From contig JABDRN010000055.1 in assembly GCA_013041745.1 (NCBI GenBank), forward strand, positions 1 through 64,000: a DNA stretch of 64,000 nt, given 5' to 3'. Below, piece by piece: positions 41,682 through 52,617 of the stretch (positions are counted from its first letter, which is position 1; each line of letters starts with the position of its first letter). The position numbers were made by a program, and so were the translations under genes. Source of the DNA: Gammaproteobacteria bacterium. GTDB taxonomy: Bacteria > Pseudomonadota > Gammaproteobacteria > SZUA-229. The notes beneath the pieces were generated by a model. It searched no databases and was not told the DNA's origin. It saw nothing but the letters and a program-made list of their open reading frames with translations.

Positions 41682-41709
41682 TATGACCGAAAAATTCCAT
41701 TATAGTTCC
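41682..41709 (-). promoter_or_regulatory. Candidate autoregulated sigma-E-type promoter upstream of rpoE
   Basis: GGAACT - 16 nt - GTCATA on the minus strand. Confidence 0.45.
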
Positions 41710-41819
41710 CGTTGTTTTTTAAGTTTTTGAATTAGGTATAATTAAAGCAGATACGATGCTGTAAACTTACCTTATTTTTACAATTTCTTAAAGCCAGATT
41801 AGCCTGAGACCAGAAAAGC

Positions 41820-43463
41820 ATGCCGATGACATATGAACATGATGTACTGATTATAGGCGGTGGCGCAGCCGGTCTGGGACTAGCTCTGCGCATCGCTGAT
41901 CAATACAGTGTCGCCATCATCACCAAGAGCTCGAGTAAAGATGGCAGCACGCATTATGCCCAGGGTGGGATATCGGCTGTTCTCAGTGAGCATGATTCGT
42001 TTCAGTCACATATCGAAGACACCCTGAGTGTAGGCGGCAGCCTGAGTAAAAAAGAAACTATCCAGTTCGTCGTCGAACATGGGCCAGAAAACATACGCTG
42101 GTTGCAGGAGCTGGGCGTGCCATTCAGCAGCGATATATTCAAATCAGGTAAACGAAAACTGCACCTGACCCGGGAAGGTGGACACTCACACCGCCGTGTA
42201 GTGCATGCTTCTGATGCAACCGGCAAAGCATTGAGTGACACCCTGGAAAACCATGCCCGTCATCATGACAATATCACTTTCTATGAACATCATATCGCAG
42301 TCGACCTGATTACCACCGATAAACAGGGTATCACTGATGCTGAAAACAGATGTATCGGCGCCTATATCTTCAACAAAAAGAATAACCATGTAGAGACTTT
42401 CCAGGCCCGTTTCGTGATACTGGCCACTGGTGGCGCCAGTAAAGTTTACCTCTATACCAGTAACCCTGACGGTTCCACCGGTGACGGTATTGCCATGGCA
42501 TGGCGGGCCGGCTGTAGTGTCGGTAACATGGAGTTCAACCAGTTTCACCCGACATGCCTGTATCATCCGGAAGCAAAATCCTTTCTTATCAGTGAAGCCG
42601 TGCGTGGTGAAGGCGGGAAATTATTATTACCCAATGGTAAACGTTTCATGCACAAGTTTGATGAACGCGGCGAGCTGGCACCACGTGACATCGTCGCCCG
42701 TGCTATCGACCACGAGATGAAACGCCTGGGTGCCGCATGCGTATACCTCGATATCAGCCATCGATCCCCCGCATTCATCGCATCTCACTTCCCTACCATC
42801 CATGAGAGGTGCCTGCAATACGGTATCGATATAACCAGGGAAGCGATACCAGTAGTGCCCGCAGCACACTATACCTGTGGCGGCGTAGTGACGGACCTGA
42901 AGGGCCGCACGGATATCAGCAACCTGTATGCCATTGGTGAGACTTCACATACCGGGCTTCATGGCTCAAACCGGATGGCGAGCAATTCATTATTAGAGTG
43001 CCTGGTCTTCGCACAATCTGCGGCAAAAGATATATCCACCCTGTTCGAGAAACCATATAAGCAACATAAGATCTCTAACTGGGATGAGAGCCGAGTGACA
43101 GATTCAGATGAAGATGTAGTGATCTCACACAACTGGGATGAGCTGCGCCGTTTCATGTGGGACTACGTCGGCATCGTACGAACAAACAAACGGCTGGAGA
43201 GAGCGATGCATCGTGCCAGCCTGTTACAGCAGGAGATCGATGAGTATTACAGTAATTTCCGTATCAGCAACGACCTTATCGAACTTCGCAACCTGACACT
43301 GGTCGCCGAACTCATCATACGCAGCGCCATGTTACGCAAAGAGAGCCGGGGCCTGCATTTTTCACTCGACTACCCTGTTGCCGATGAGTCCGCTCCTGCG
43401 AAGGATACGATATTAAGACCGCAGCAAAAATCGACGACAGAAAAAATAAAGATCATAAAATAA
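41820..43463 (+). CDS. nadB: L-aspartate oxidase
   Basis: [59 protein letters not shown]. Confidence 0.96.
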   Translation: MPMTYEHDVLIIGGGAAGLGLALRIADQYSVAIITKSSSKDGSTHYAQGGISAVLSEHDSFQSHIEDTLSVGGSLSKKETIQFVVEHGPENIRWLQELGVPFSSDIFKSGKRKLHLTREGGHSHRRVVHASDATGKALSDTLENHARHHDNITFYEHHIAVDLITTDKQGITDAENRCIGAYIFNKKNNHVETFQARFVILATGGASKVYLYTSNPDGSTGDGIAMAWRAGCSVGNMEFNQFHPTCLYHPEAKSFLISEAVRGEGGKLLLPNGKRFMHKFDERGELAPRDIVARAIDHEMKRLGAACVYLDISHRSPAFIASHFPTIHERCLQYGIDITREAIPVVPAAHYTCGGVVTDLKGRTDISNLYAIGETSHTGLHGSNRMASNSLLECLVFAQSAAKDISTLFEKPYKQHKISNWDESRVTDSDEDVVISHNWDELRRFMWDYVGIVRTNKRLERAMHRASLLQQEIDEYYSNFRISNDLIELRNLTLVAELIIRSAMLRKESRGLHFSLDYPVADESAPAKDTILRPQQKSTTEKIKIIK

Positions 43464-43474
43464 TTTAAAAAAGG

Positions 43475-43546
43475 GTTATAAGTTTTAAGTTGCAAGTTAT
43501 AGGTTGCTGGCAAAAAACTTATAACTTACAACATACAACTTAAAAC
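43475..43546. repeat. AT-rich inverted heptad-like repeat (GTTATAAGTT family)
   Basis: gttataagttttaagttgcaagttataggtt ... aacttataacttacaacatacaacttaaaac. Confidence 0.75.
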
Positions 43547-43557
43547 AGATTTACACT

Positions 43558-44373
43558 ATGTCACAAGCAAGTTATTTCATCGAACCGGATCAACTGGAAA
43601 CATTACGTAACAATGAAAACATTGTTATCGTAGACCTGTGCAAAGCGAAACAGTATGCACAGGCGCATATTCCCGGGGCACATTTTGTCAACTATATGGA
43701 TATCGTTAAAATCGATAAACCGGTGATGGGCCTGCTGCCTGATAACGAGGTTTTTTCAGCGCTGCTGTCCGGCCTGGGTGTCAACAAAAAATCGCTAATC
43801 GTGGCCTATGATGATGAAGGCGGTGGCTGTGCGGCTCGTTTTGTCTGGACGCTGCACGTGTTTGGCCATGAGACCGCCGTGGTACTCAATGGCGGCCTGC
43901 ATAGCTGGGCGAACGAAGGCCATCAGCTCAGCAACACTGTACCGGAAAAACCTGAACCCAGTAACTACAGCCTGAAGAAGACGCACCACCATACTGCCAC
44001 TCGCGCTTTCATACAGACTCACCTGGATGACGAAAACGTGGTATTCCTCGATGCACGTACCCCGGCGGAATATAACGGTGAGAAAATCTATGCCAATAAA
44101 GCCGGCCATATACCCGGCGCCATCCATTACGAATGGACCACATCGATGAACCCGAACAACAACCTGCGCCGCCTGCCCGAAGAAGTCATCCAGCAACAGC
44201 TCGATCAATTAGGCATCAGCAAAGATAAAGAGGTGGTCTGCTACTGTCAGTCACATCATCGCTCTGCCTATTCCTGGCTGGTGCTGAAATCCTTAGGCTA
44301 CGAGAATGTGCTGGGTTACCCCGGATCATGGTCTGAATGGGGCAACCACCCTGATACCCCGGTAGAGAAATAG
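43558..44373 (+). CDS. Two-domain rhodanese, RhdA-like thiosulfate sulfurtransferase
   Basis: Two rhodanese domains; active-site loop CYCQSHHRSAYSW. Confidence 0.9.
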   Translation: MSQASYFIEPDQLETLRNNENIVIVDLCKAKQYAQAHIPGAHFVNYMDIVKIDKPVMGLLPDNEVFSALLSGLGVNKKSLIVAYDDEGGGCAARFVWTLHVFGHETAVVLNGGLHSWANEGHQLSNTVPEKPEPSNYSLKKTHHHTATRAFIQTHLDDENVVFLDARTPAEYNGEKIYANKAGHIPGAIHYEWTTSMNPNNNLRRLPEEVIQQQLDQLGISKDKEVVCYCQSHHRSAYSWLVLKSLGYENVLGYPGSWSEWGNHPDTPVEK

Positions 44374-44383
44374 AAAAAATATA

Positions 44384-44417
44384 ATAAGTTGTAAGTTACT
44401 TAAAACTTACAACTTAT
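44384..44417. terminator. Palindrome between convergent genes, same AT-rich repeat family
   Basis: ATAAGTTGTAAGTT acttaa AACTTACAACTTAT (overlaps the 3' end of the next gene). Confidence 0.6.
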
Positions 44418-45247
44418 CACTCTCCACTCAAAACCAGCCTGTCATCCAGCAGCTTAAAATCCATGCGTGCTCTAAGAGAAGGTTTTGTAGCCATCGGCTG
44501 CGTCTCGCGCCTGTCGAAAAACTCGACAGTGATTATATCCTTTATTATTTTTAACGAAGTGATATTTATCCTTTCACCCAGGAAGCAGGATTCGATCAGG
44601 CGATCTCTGGCCGCTGCCAGCAGATAATAAAACGTACCGCTACCACCGGTATGCTGCATCACTACAGATACAGCTTCTTTACTGCCGTCACCTGTCAGAT
44701 CTGCATATACCGGGCGGCGGATAATTTCGCTGATGATGACTGCCGTAGTACCCGGTATCTTTTCTCTGACATGGCCATCACGCAGCGTTACTTTTTCTTT
44801 TTCGATGAGATAAGAGTGGTTCAGCGGATCGATATCATGAACCGAAGCAGTATCATGCTTCATGGCCTCATCGAGGCATGCCCCTTCCTGCAGATAACGC
44901 CCTGCAACCCAGCCAGTTGTCCCCCGGTAACTGATACGGCACCAGCGTGGCCGCTGCCTCAGTACCTGCTTTTTTTCTGGTCCTGATAAGGTGCTGAATT
45001 CCTGGTAGGTCAAACCACCCTTGCAGCCCATGTTTTTGATACAGTCGGCATCGGACGGGATCTCACCTGTTTTCGGTGCTGTAAAACTGGCGTTGGATCG
45101 TATGTTCAGCACATCATCTTTTGCCACATCTCGCACCCGCCAGTAATCCGGCCCGTCTGCTTCGGCCAGTGATAGATCAGAGTACAGGAGTAACAGTATC
45201 GCACCGAGGTTTGCGGCAGATTTGCTATATAGTGAGAATATTCTCAC
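44417..45247 (-). CDS. Secreted SH3-like domain protein
   Basis: [29 protein letters not shown]...[14 protein letters not shown]. Confidence 0.8.
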   Translation of the reverse strand: MRIFSLYSKSAANLGAILLLLYSDLSLAEADGPDYWRVRDVAKDDVLNIRSNASFTAPKTGEIPSDADCIKNMGCKGGLTYQEFSTLSGPEKKQVLRQRPRWCRISYRGTTGWVAGRYLQEGACLDEAMKHDTASVHDIDPLNHSYLIEKEKVTLRDGHVREKIPGTTAVIISEIIRRPVYADLTGDGSKEAVSVVMQHTGGSGTFYYLLAAARDRLIESCFLGERINITSLKIIKDIITVEFFDRRETQPMATKPSLRARMDFKLLDDRLVLSGE

Positions 45248-45773
45248 GGTAATGCTTGAGTTCAGAAATCGAGTCCTTTATATCGTCCATCGCCAGGTGG
45301 CTGGACTCTTTGCTATAGACCATCTTTTTCTCCGGTGCCCAACGGCTGGTCAACTCTTTGAGAGTGCTGACATCCAGGTTGCGGTAGTGAAAAAAGTCTT
45401 CCAGCCGTGGCATATAACGAGCGAGGAAACGTCTATCCTGGCAAATACTGTTGCCGCACATGGGTGACTTTTTCTCAGGCACGTATTGTTTCAAAAATGC
45501 CAGCGTCAGGTTTTCCGCGGTCTCTTCCGAGATCGAACTGTTACGAACCCGGTCGGTCAGGCCGGACTTGCCATGTTGATTGGTGCACCACTCATCCATG
45601 TTATGCATGACATCATCAGGCTGATGCACGACGATCGAGGGGCCTTCATCCACTACCTCGAGATGCTTATCTGTAACGATGGTGGCGATCTCGATTATGA
45701 CATCTGAATTCGGATCCAGCCCCGTCATCTCCAGGTCTATCCAGATAAGGTTTTCATCACTTATTTTCGCCAT
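45225..45773 (-). CDS. orn: Oligoribonuclease
   Basis: [44 protein letters not shown]. Confidence 0.98.
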   Translation of the reverse strand: MAKISDENLIWIDLEMTGLDPNSDVIIEIATIVTDKHLEVVDEGPSIVVHQPDDVMHNMDEWCTNQHGKSGLTDRVRNSSISEETAENLTLAFLKQYVPEKKSPMCGNSICQDRRFLARYMPRLEDFFHYRNLDVSTLKELTSRWAPEKKMVYSKESSHLAMDDIKDSISELKHYRENILTI

Positions 45774-45884
45774 AGCAAACTATTTTCCATAAGACATTAG
45801 TGATCGAGCAGTTTTTTTAGTGCTGCATCGATGGTATATTCAACAGATATTACAGGCAACAACCGATAACACAAAGAGTTTTTA

Positions 45885-47135
45885 ATGGACCAGCTACATA
45901 ATTTCACGATTTTATTCCTTGTCATGCTCATGGTATCGACTTCGATGCGCTTATACCTGTCTCAGCGGCAGATAAACTTCGTCGACAGAAACCGTGCCCG
46001 CGTCCCCGATTCATTTGCCGATAAGATCTCACTTGATGACCATCAAAAAGCGGCAGATTACACCACGACAAAGGTCAGGTTTGGACGTCTACCGCTATTC
46101 TACGAAGTGGCACTGATCCTCATCTGGACACTCGGTGGCGGCCTGGAGTGGCTCGACCAGTTAGTAACGTCACAGGATTTAAATCCGATTATCACCGGCA
46201 TTACAGTCATACTGGCATTCACATTGATCTCATCGCTGCTCGACCTGCCTTTCTCCATCTACAGCACGTTCGTTATCGAAGAGAAGTTCGGCTTTAACCG
46301 TACCACGGTGAAAACCTTCGTCATCGATATTTTCAAGGGTGCTGCGCTGGCGTTGGTTATCGGTGTACCGCTGTTATACGTGATCCTATGGCTCATGCAA
46401 CAGACCGGTGATCAGTGGTGGATCTACACCTGGTTGGTGATCAGCGGATTCAGCCTGTTCATGATGTGGGTCTACCCCACCTGGATCGCACCTATCTTCA
46501 ATAAATTTGAACCGCTGGAAGAAGGTGAAACACTGAACCGTATAACCAGTTTATTAAATCGCTGCGGCTTCAACAGTAATGGTATCTTCGTCATCGACGG
46601 TTCGAAACGTTCTTCACACGGCAATGCATATTTCTCAGGTTTTGGCCGTAACAAGCGCATCGTGTTTTTTGACACCTTATTGAAGATGCTGAATGACGAC
46701 GAACTGGAAGCGGTGCTCGCTCATGAGCTCGGCCACTTCAAGAAAAAGCATATCATCAAGGGCATGGCCATATCATTTACCACGACCCTGATCGCGCTGG
46801 CAATACTTGCCTGGCTGATGAAGGCTGACTGGTTCTATACAGCACTGGGAATAAGCCAGCCATCAACCTATATGGCCCTGCTGTTATTCACCCTGGTACT
46901 GCCAGTATTCACTTTTGCTTTTCAACCGCTGTTCAGCATCTTCTCACGCAAGAACGAATTCGAAGCAGATGCCTTTGCCGCCGAACAGACCGATGCCAAA
47001 TACCTGGTACAGGCACTCGTCGGCCTGTACCGGGAAAATGCAAATACGCTAACACCTGATCCTGTCTATTCCGCATTTTATGATTCTCACCCGCCGGCAC
47101 CGGTAAGAATCGCACACCTGAATGCTCAGGCCTGA
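45885..47135 (+). CDS. M48 family metalloprotease (Ste24-like CAAX protease)
   Basis: AVLAHELGHFKKKHI; FEADAFAAEQ. Confidence 0.93.
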   Translation: MDQLHNFTILFLVMLMVSTSMRLYLSQRQINFVDRNRARVPDSFADKISLDDHQKAADYTTTKVRFGRLPLFYEVALILIWTLGGGLEWLDQLVTSQDLNPIITGITVILAFTLISSLLDLPFSIYSTFVIEEKFGFNRTTVKTFVIDIFKGAALALVIGVPLLYVILWLMQQTGDQWWIYTWLVISGFSLFMMWVYPTWIAPIFNKFEPLEEGETLNRITSLLNRCGFNSNGIFVIDGSKRSSHGNAYFSGFGRNKRIVFFDTLLKMLNDDELEAVLAHELGHFKKKHIIKGMAISFTTTLIALAILAWLMKADWFYTALGISQPSTYMALLLFTLVLPVFTFAFQPLFSIFSRKNEFEADAFAAEQTDAKYLVQALVGLYRENANTLTPDPVYSAFYDSHPPAPVRIAHLNAQA

Positions 47136-47172
47136 CTTTTAACCGCGGCAAAAAACTATCGAGGATAAATAG

Positions 47173-47481
47173 ATGAAATTTTTTAGTAAAAGAATACTTA
47201 ACAGCATAATGTTTTTATCAACAGTAAGTTTTAGTGCTATCTGCCTCGCTGACGGGGAAGATATTGCCGATCCTATAGCCTATGGCGAACAGGCACATAA
47301 GACCCACTGTTATAAATGCCACAGTGATGACATCTATACTCGCGAAAACCGGATTGTTAAATCGATCGATGCATTAAGCAAGCAGGTCGATCGATGCAAG
47401 GATAATATCGGCATCCCATGGTTCGACGAAGATGCTGATGCAGTGGTGCAGTTCCTCAACAAAAAATACTACCGTTTCTAA
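47173..47481 (+). CDS. Monoheme c-type cytochrome
   Basis: Signal peptide, HCYKCH heme motif. Confidence 0.85.
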   Translation: MKFFSKRILNSIMFLSTVSFSAICLADGEDIADPIAYGEQAHKTHCYKCHSDDIYTRENRIVKSIDALSKQVDRCKDNIGIPWFDEDADAVVQFLNKKYYRF

Positions 47482-47528
47482 CGGTGGTTTTACGCAATAT
47501 GTCAATAAGACCAATTGATGACTAAACT

Positions 47529-47867
47529 ATGGACAGCCTGAGCACGCAACAATGCAGAAATTTAACCGAAAAAGATTGTGCGCTCGAAGAGGAGGACATC
47601 ACACGCCTTAGCCAGGCTCTGGACCCACCCTGGCAACTGGATACCGAGAATAAAAACATCAGCCACAGCTACCAGTTTGATAACTATTACCAGACCATGG
47701 CGTTTGTCAACGTCGTCGCCCAGATCGCGCACCAGCAAGACCATCATCCTGACCTGACCGTCAGCTACAACCGCTGCACCGTCGCCTATACCACTCACAG
47801 CGTTGGCGGGTTATCGATAAAAGACTTCATCTGCGCAGCAAAGATCAATGCTGCACAGAAGTTGTAA
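47529..47867 (+). CDS. phhB: 4a-hydroxytetrahydrobiopterin dehydratase
   Basis: YYQTMAFVNVVAQIAHQQDHHPDLTVSYNRCTVAYTTHSVGGLS. Confidence 0.93.
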   Translation: MDSLSTQQCRNLTEKDCALEEEDITRLSQALDPPWQLDTENKNISHSYQFDNYYQTMAFVNVVAQIAHQQDHHPDLTVSYNRCTVAYTTHSVGGLSIKDFICAAKINAAQKL

Positions 47868-47877
47868 TTTTTCTAAC

Positions 47878-48921
47878 ATGGCAAAACGCAGACTATCAAA
47901 ACAGCAACAACGCCGGATAGATTCCAAACAGAAAAGTAAGATCCACAACGACCTGCTCGGTGATGGCAAACTGCAACTGGACGAAGCGAGCACACAGACC
48001 GCTCGCGTCATCAGTCATCATGGTCGCCAGCTATACGCCGAGACCGAAGAACTAAAAAAAATAAAATGCAAGATCCGGCAGAACCTGGGCGACATTGCCT
48101 GTGGCGATTATGTCGTCGTGCAGCAGGCAAAAGATCCGGACAGTCAGGACCAGCCGACAGCACCTCATTCAGATGCATCTCAATATGTCGTGGTAGCCGT
48201 CAAGGAAAGAAGCAACCTGCTGGTAAAAACCGGTTTTGCCGGCGCGATCAAACCCGTTGCCGCTAATATCGGGCAGCTGGTTATCGTTACCGCATTAAAA
48301 CCGAAACCTAATCCTTACCTGATCGACAGGTACCTTACTGCAGCGGAAAACCTGCCGGCGAAAGCACTGATCGTGATCAACAAAGCCGACCTGATGGACC
48401 ACGAGACGAAACGTACCGTCGATGATTTGACCAAGCTTTATAGCGGCATCGGTTATGACGTCATCTGCACCAGCATGAAGCAGGACCTCGGCCTCGAGGC
48501 ACTAGCTGAGGCATTGAGCAACACCACCAGCATACTGGTCGGACTGTCAGGTGTCGGTAAATCTTCTATCGTCAAGGCGATATTGCCAAAAGAGGAGATC
48601 AAGATCGGTGATACATCGCAAGCTACCGGTGAAGGTAAACACACAACCACCGTCTCAGCACTCTACCACCTGAAAGATAATGGCATTATCATCGACTCTC
48701 CCGGAGTACGCGATTTCACTCCTATCAACAACAGTATCGATGAGATCACAAACGGATTTAAAGATATAAGAAAATTCAGCGGCGCCTGTAAATTCAGCAA
48801 TTGCAGCCACACCAATGAACCCGGCTGTGCGATAAAGCAGGCGGCCAGCGATGGCCTGTTAGATGAACAGCGCTTCAAAAACTATCTGCGCCTGATCCAG
48901 GAGTTTAACGAGCAGCAATGA
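47878..48921 (+). CDS. rsgA: Ribosome small subunit-dependent GTPase A
   Basis: MAKRRLSKQQQRRI; LVGLSGVGKSSIVKAILP; CKFSNCSHTNEPGCAIK. Confidence 0.97.
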   Translation: MAKRRLSKQQQRRIDSKQKSKIHNDLLGDGKLQLDEASTQTARVISHHGRQLYAETEELKKIKCKIRQNLGDIACGDYVVVQQAKDPDSQDQPTAPHSDASQYVVVAVKERSNLLVKTGFAGAIKPVAANIGQLVIVTALKPKPNPYLIDRYLTAAENLPAKALIVINKADLMDHETKRTVDDLTKLYSGIGYDVICTSMKQDLGLEALAEALSNTTSILVGLSGVGKSSIVKAILPKEEIKIGDTSQATGEGKHTTTVSALYHLKDNGIIIDSPGVRDFTPINNSIDEITNGFKDIRKFSGACKFSNCSHTNEPGCAIKQAASDGLLDEQRFKNYLRLIQEFNEQQ

Positions 48922-49783
48922 CCTCTTCTTCCGGCGCCAGCCTGAATGTTACCGAGATCGGATTATGGTCAGAAGAAGAGACCTGCCAGACCTTCTTACT
49001 TACAGGCTGTAACTGACGGTAAAAAACATGATCGATAGCATTGCCGAAGACGTGCGTTTTATTATTCACCTCGTACTCGAGAGAAGACATCGATAACCTT
49101 TCAACTAGCTGGATGACCTCGGTCATACGTTCATCACTCCAGGTATTAAAGTCGCCGGCGACGATCATCGGTCCAGTGTGATGCCGTATCGAGTCGAACA
49201 GCTGATCCAGCTGTTCACGGTAAGCCGCAACACCAAGGGTGAAGTTGATACCATGAATATTAGCAACCAGCAACCTGGCGTCGTGACCTGCTATATTGTA
49301 ATAACTGACCAGTGTCGCTTTCGGAACACGGATGATAGGCTCATCATTCTGAAAGCCGCAGCTGCCTATGGCATGTAGATTTGCAGCTGTCATCACCCCG
49401 GCAGCCGTACCATTCAGGTGAAACGCGGTATTCATCACCCATTTGAAATTTTTCGTTTCTAACAATCCCGATAACTCATCGTCCAGGTACGCTTCCTGTA
49501 TCGTCATCACATCATGGCTTTGCGCATAGGAAGACAGGTCGCGCTGCCAGCCATCGCCATTACCCTTGTAGAGATTCCAGTTCAGTAAAGCGATACTCTC
49601 CGGGTCCAGACCCTGCTTCTGGATATCCTGGTTCTCATCTATAGCCATCGGCTGGCATGTTTCTGTGTCTTCTGCATCGCCAGCTGCGGCAGATGCGTGA
49701 TCGCTCTTGCTATCGAGACTAACGCATGAAGTAAGTAGCACAGGTAATAAAATAAGGGGGAGGTTCTTGAACCTGTTTATCAT
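48905..49783 (-). CDS. EEP family lipoprotein
   Basis: LNWNLYKGNGDGWQRDL; IVAGDFNTWSDERM; SSDHNPISVTF. Confidence 0.9.
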   Translation of the reverse strand: MINRFKNLPLILLPVLLTSCVSLDSKSDHASAAAGDAEDTETCQPMAIDENQDIQKQGLDPESIALLNWNLYKGNGDGWQRDLSSYAQSHDVMTIQEAYLDDELSGLLETKNFKWVMNTAFHLNGTAAGVMTAANLHAIGSCGFQNDEPIIRVPKATLVSYYNIAGHDARLLVANIHGINFTLGVAAYREQLDQLFDSIRHHTGPMIVAGDFNTWSDERMTEVIQLVERLSMSSLEYEVNNKTHVFGNAIDHVFYRQLQPVSKKVWQVSSSDHNPISVTFRLAPEEEVIAAR

Positions 49784-50022
49784 ATAAAATCCGGTAGAGT
49801 CGATACATCATTTCAGAAATGATGATACCTTTAAAAATCATCGTGTTTCAATTGTAGGCAGAACACTGGTTGCAACTTGACCATATGCGACAAATATTTG
49901 ACAAATGTACAAAATGACCTGTGAGTTGACTAATGAGTATGCCGTTTAATAATAATAATTCAAGTCAGAGCATAAATGATGACTTAATATCAGGTACTTA
50001 CTAGCACATATGCCTAATTATT

Positions 50023-51429
50023 TTGGATACCAGTAATAAAAAATCCGGCTTTTATCTACTAAGCGACAATACCGATGCCTTCGTCGCACGCTTCGCACTG
50101 GCGACCATCGCGGAAAAAACCCTGGATATCCAGTATTACATCATACATAGCGACGCCAGTGGCCGATACCTGGCTTATGCCATCTTATCAGCAGCAGACC
50201 GTGGTGTTCGCGTGCGCATCCTGGTCGATGATATAAATATGTCTGGCCATGACGGCAACTTCAAGATGTTTAGCCAGCATGAGAACATCGAGATTCGTAT
50301 CTTCAATCCGCTGTCAAATCGCGACTGGTTCAGAAACATCGAGCTGCTGATCAATCTCAACCGTGCCGGACGCCGTATGCATAACAAGACATTCATCGCT
50401 GATAACGCATCTGCCATCATCGGCGGCAGGAACATCGGTGATGAATACTTCGATGACAGGAATAACCTCAACTTTTTAGACCTCGACCTGCTGACCGTGG
50501 GGCCGATCGTCGATGATGTCAGCAATAGCTTCGATGATTACTGGCACAGCCAGTGGGCGACACCGATCGAGCAGCTGAGTAAAACCCGGGTCATGCGAAA
50601 ACAGCTGATGACACTTCGCAGCAATCTAAAAGACCGGTGGCATCGGCTAAAGAACACAGACTACTTCCAGTCTTTGAAAAATGCCTCGTTCACACAAAAG
50701 ATAATCAATCGAAGAATCGATTTCATATGGGCGGAAGCAGATCTGTTCTACGATAGACCGGAAAAGATCAGCAGCGATGATCCGGATAAAACCGTCCACA
50801 TCGGTCCACAGATCATGCCCTATTTCGAGCATGCCGAGAAAGAACTGCTGATCGCAACGCCCTACTTCGTACCGGGAAAAAAAGGCACGCGCTGGTTAAA
50901 GGAGAAACGTGACCAGGGTATCGAGATAAGCATCTTGACCAACTCGCTGGCAGCGACCGATGTCAGCGCAGTGCATGCCGGCTACAGAAAATATCGCAAG
51001 CAGCTTCTCGCCACAGGTATCGATCTATATGAATTAAAAGCGACCGCCCGACCCGGCCAGTCTAAAACCAGGAAGCTTATCGAGGGTTCACGGCATGCCA
51101 GCCTGCATGCAAAATACATGGTCGTCGATCGACAGTATGTCCTCATAGGCTCAGCTAATATCGATCCTCGCTCACAGCTGCTCAACACCGAGATAGGCAT
51201 CATGGTAAACAGTCCGCAACTGGCAAAACAGACCATAGAATTATTCGCCAGGAGTAGCTCGTTAGAGAACAGTTATCACCTAAGACTCGATGATAGCAGC
51301 AACAGGCTCAACTGGCTGACAGAAGAAAGCAGTGGCTCGACTTTGTATACTACCGAACCCGGGGCCGGCCTGTTGAGGAAGCTAGCAGTAGAGATGATGA
51401 GCTTACTGCCGATAGAAAGCCTGCTCTAG
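50023..51429 (+). CDS. Phospholipase D / cardiolipin synthase-like protein (TTG or other alternative start)
   Basis: Two HKD motifs: MHNKTFIADNASAIIGGRNIGDEYF and LHAKYMVVDRQYVLIGSANIDPRS. Confidence 0.92.
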   Translation: MDTSNKKSGFYLLSDNTDAFVARFALATIAEKTLDIQYYIIHSDASGRYLAYAILSAADRGVRVRILVDDINMSGHDGNFKMFSQHENIEIRIFNPLSNRDWFRNIELLINLNRAGRRMHNKTFIADNASAIIGGRNIGDEYFDDRNNLNFLDLDLLTVGPIVDDVSNSFDDYWHSQWATPIEQLSKTRVMRKQLMTLRSNLKDRWHRLKNTDYFQSLKNASFTQKIINRRIDFIWAEADLFYDRPEKISSDDPDKTVHIGPQIMPYFEHAEKELLIATPYFVPGKKGTRWLKEKRDQGIEISILTNSLAATDVSAVHAGYRKYRKQLLATGIDLYELKATARPGQSKTRKLIEGSRHASLHAKYMVVDRQYVLIGSANIDPRSQLLNTEIGIMVNSPQLAKQTIELFARSSSLENSYHLRLDDSSNRLNWLTEESSGSTLYTTEPGAGLLRKLAVEMMSLLPIESLL

Positions 51430-51448
51430 GTGCTACGGCCAGCTGCAG

Positions 51449-52609
51449 CTAGCGCCATGCATGACCGAACTGCAGATAGAAAGCCGTATCTTCCGGACCT
51501 CTGGCGATATCAAAGCCGACATGCGCACCAAAACGACGGGCGATGAAATAGCGCAGACCGACACCTTTACTATATACCCTGGTGACCTTGGCATTATCGA
51601 CGATGCCTGTAGTGCGACCAGCACCACCAAATCCCAGTACACTCCACCGGCTGGTAAAGTTCCAGCCCAGCTCTGCTTCTGCGACAGCGACGCTCTCACC
51701 CTGGTAGCGCATCACCGGGATCCCGCGAAGACCGACATCCGGGTACATGTAGAAAGGTATATCATTTGGATCGCCGTTGATGGTCTCGACATCGCCGCGT
51801 AAACCCAGGACAAAAGTATCCGCCAACGGCGTGAAATAGAATAGTTTGGCCCGGTACTTTTCAAATTCCGTATCACTGCCAACCGCTTCACGGAACAGTG
51901 TTGCTTCCAGCGACGAGCTTATGCCATCGGTAGGCGTGAAGATGGTATTGCGACTATCGTATTCGAGGCTGAGTATCACCGCGGCGTCACGGCTGTTGCT
52001 CTTAAAAGTTGGATCGACAGCAGCAAAACCAAACTCGTTGCTGGTATCCAGCAGAAGGTAACTGGCACCTGCGAAAAATTTCGATCCAGCCAGTCTAAAC
52101 TTCAAGTCCTGATACAGGATGTCCGGCTCGATCGTCGAGTCTACGGCGATATCCTGGCCCAGAATATTTCGATAAAATTTTATTTTGATCGAACCGGTCG
52201 CTAAGGCACCGGTATAACGGATATTGTCATTCTTCCAGACACCCATATGGGCACCGCCAGCCATCCAGGTATCGTTCTCGGTATACATACCAAACAGTGC
52301 TGAAACACTCGGTGGGATCAGTTTGCCTTCAGCATCCTTTGATTGCGGATCAAAGGTTTCGCCATCCGGCACACGCCCCGCCAGCGGGTCATGCAAAAAC
52401 ACCAGTGCCGCGCCTGCGCCATATCCGATGGCAGGCTCGGTGATAATGATCGGTACAGGAAAAAAACCTTTTTTCTCAGCCAGCCAGTGACTGACATCGA
52501 ACATGCCGTCTTCCGGATCGGTGAATCCATCCATCATCGATGCAGCAATGACTGGAAAGGTCATAACAGAAAGGCAAAATAAAATTATATTTTTTAAGTT
52601 TCTGCTCAT
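51449..52609 (-). CDS. Outer-membrane BamA/D15-like surface protein
   Basis: Signal peptide; LSLEYDSRNTIFTPTDGISSSLEATLF; C-terminal barrel strand FYLQFGHAWR. Confidence 0.85.
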   Translation of the reverse strand: MSRNLKNIILFCLSVMTFPVIAASMMDGFTDPEDGMFDVSHWLAEKKGFFPVPIIITEPAIGYGAGAALVFLHDPLAGRVPDGETFDPQSKDAEGKLIPPSVSALFGMYTENDTWMAGGAHMGVWKNDNIRYTGALATGSIKIKFYRNILGQDIAVDSTIEPDILYQDLKFRLAGSKFFAGASYLLLDTSNEFGFAAVDPTFKSNSRDAAVILSLEYDSRNTIFTPTDGISSSLEATLFREAVGSDTEFEKYRAKLFYFTPLADTFVLGLRGDVETINGDPNDIPFYMYPDVGLRGIPVMRYQGESVAVAEAELGWNFTSRWSVLGFGGAGRTTGIVDNAKVTRVYSKGVGLRYFIARRFGAHVGFDIARGPEDTAFYLQFGHAWR

Positions 52610-52617
52610 GATCTGTT

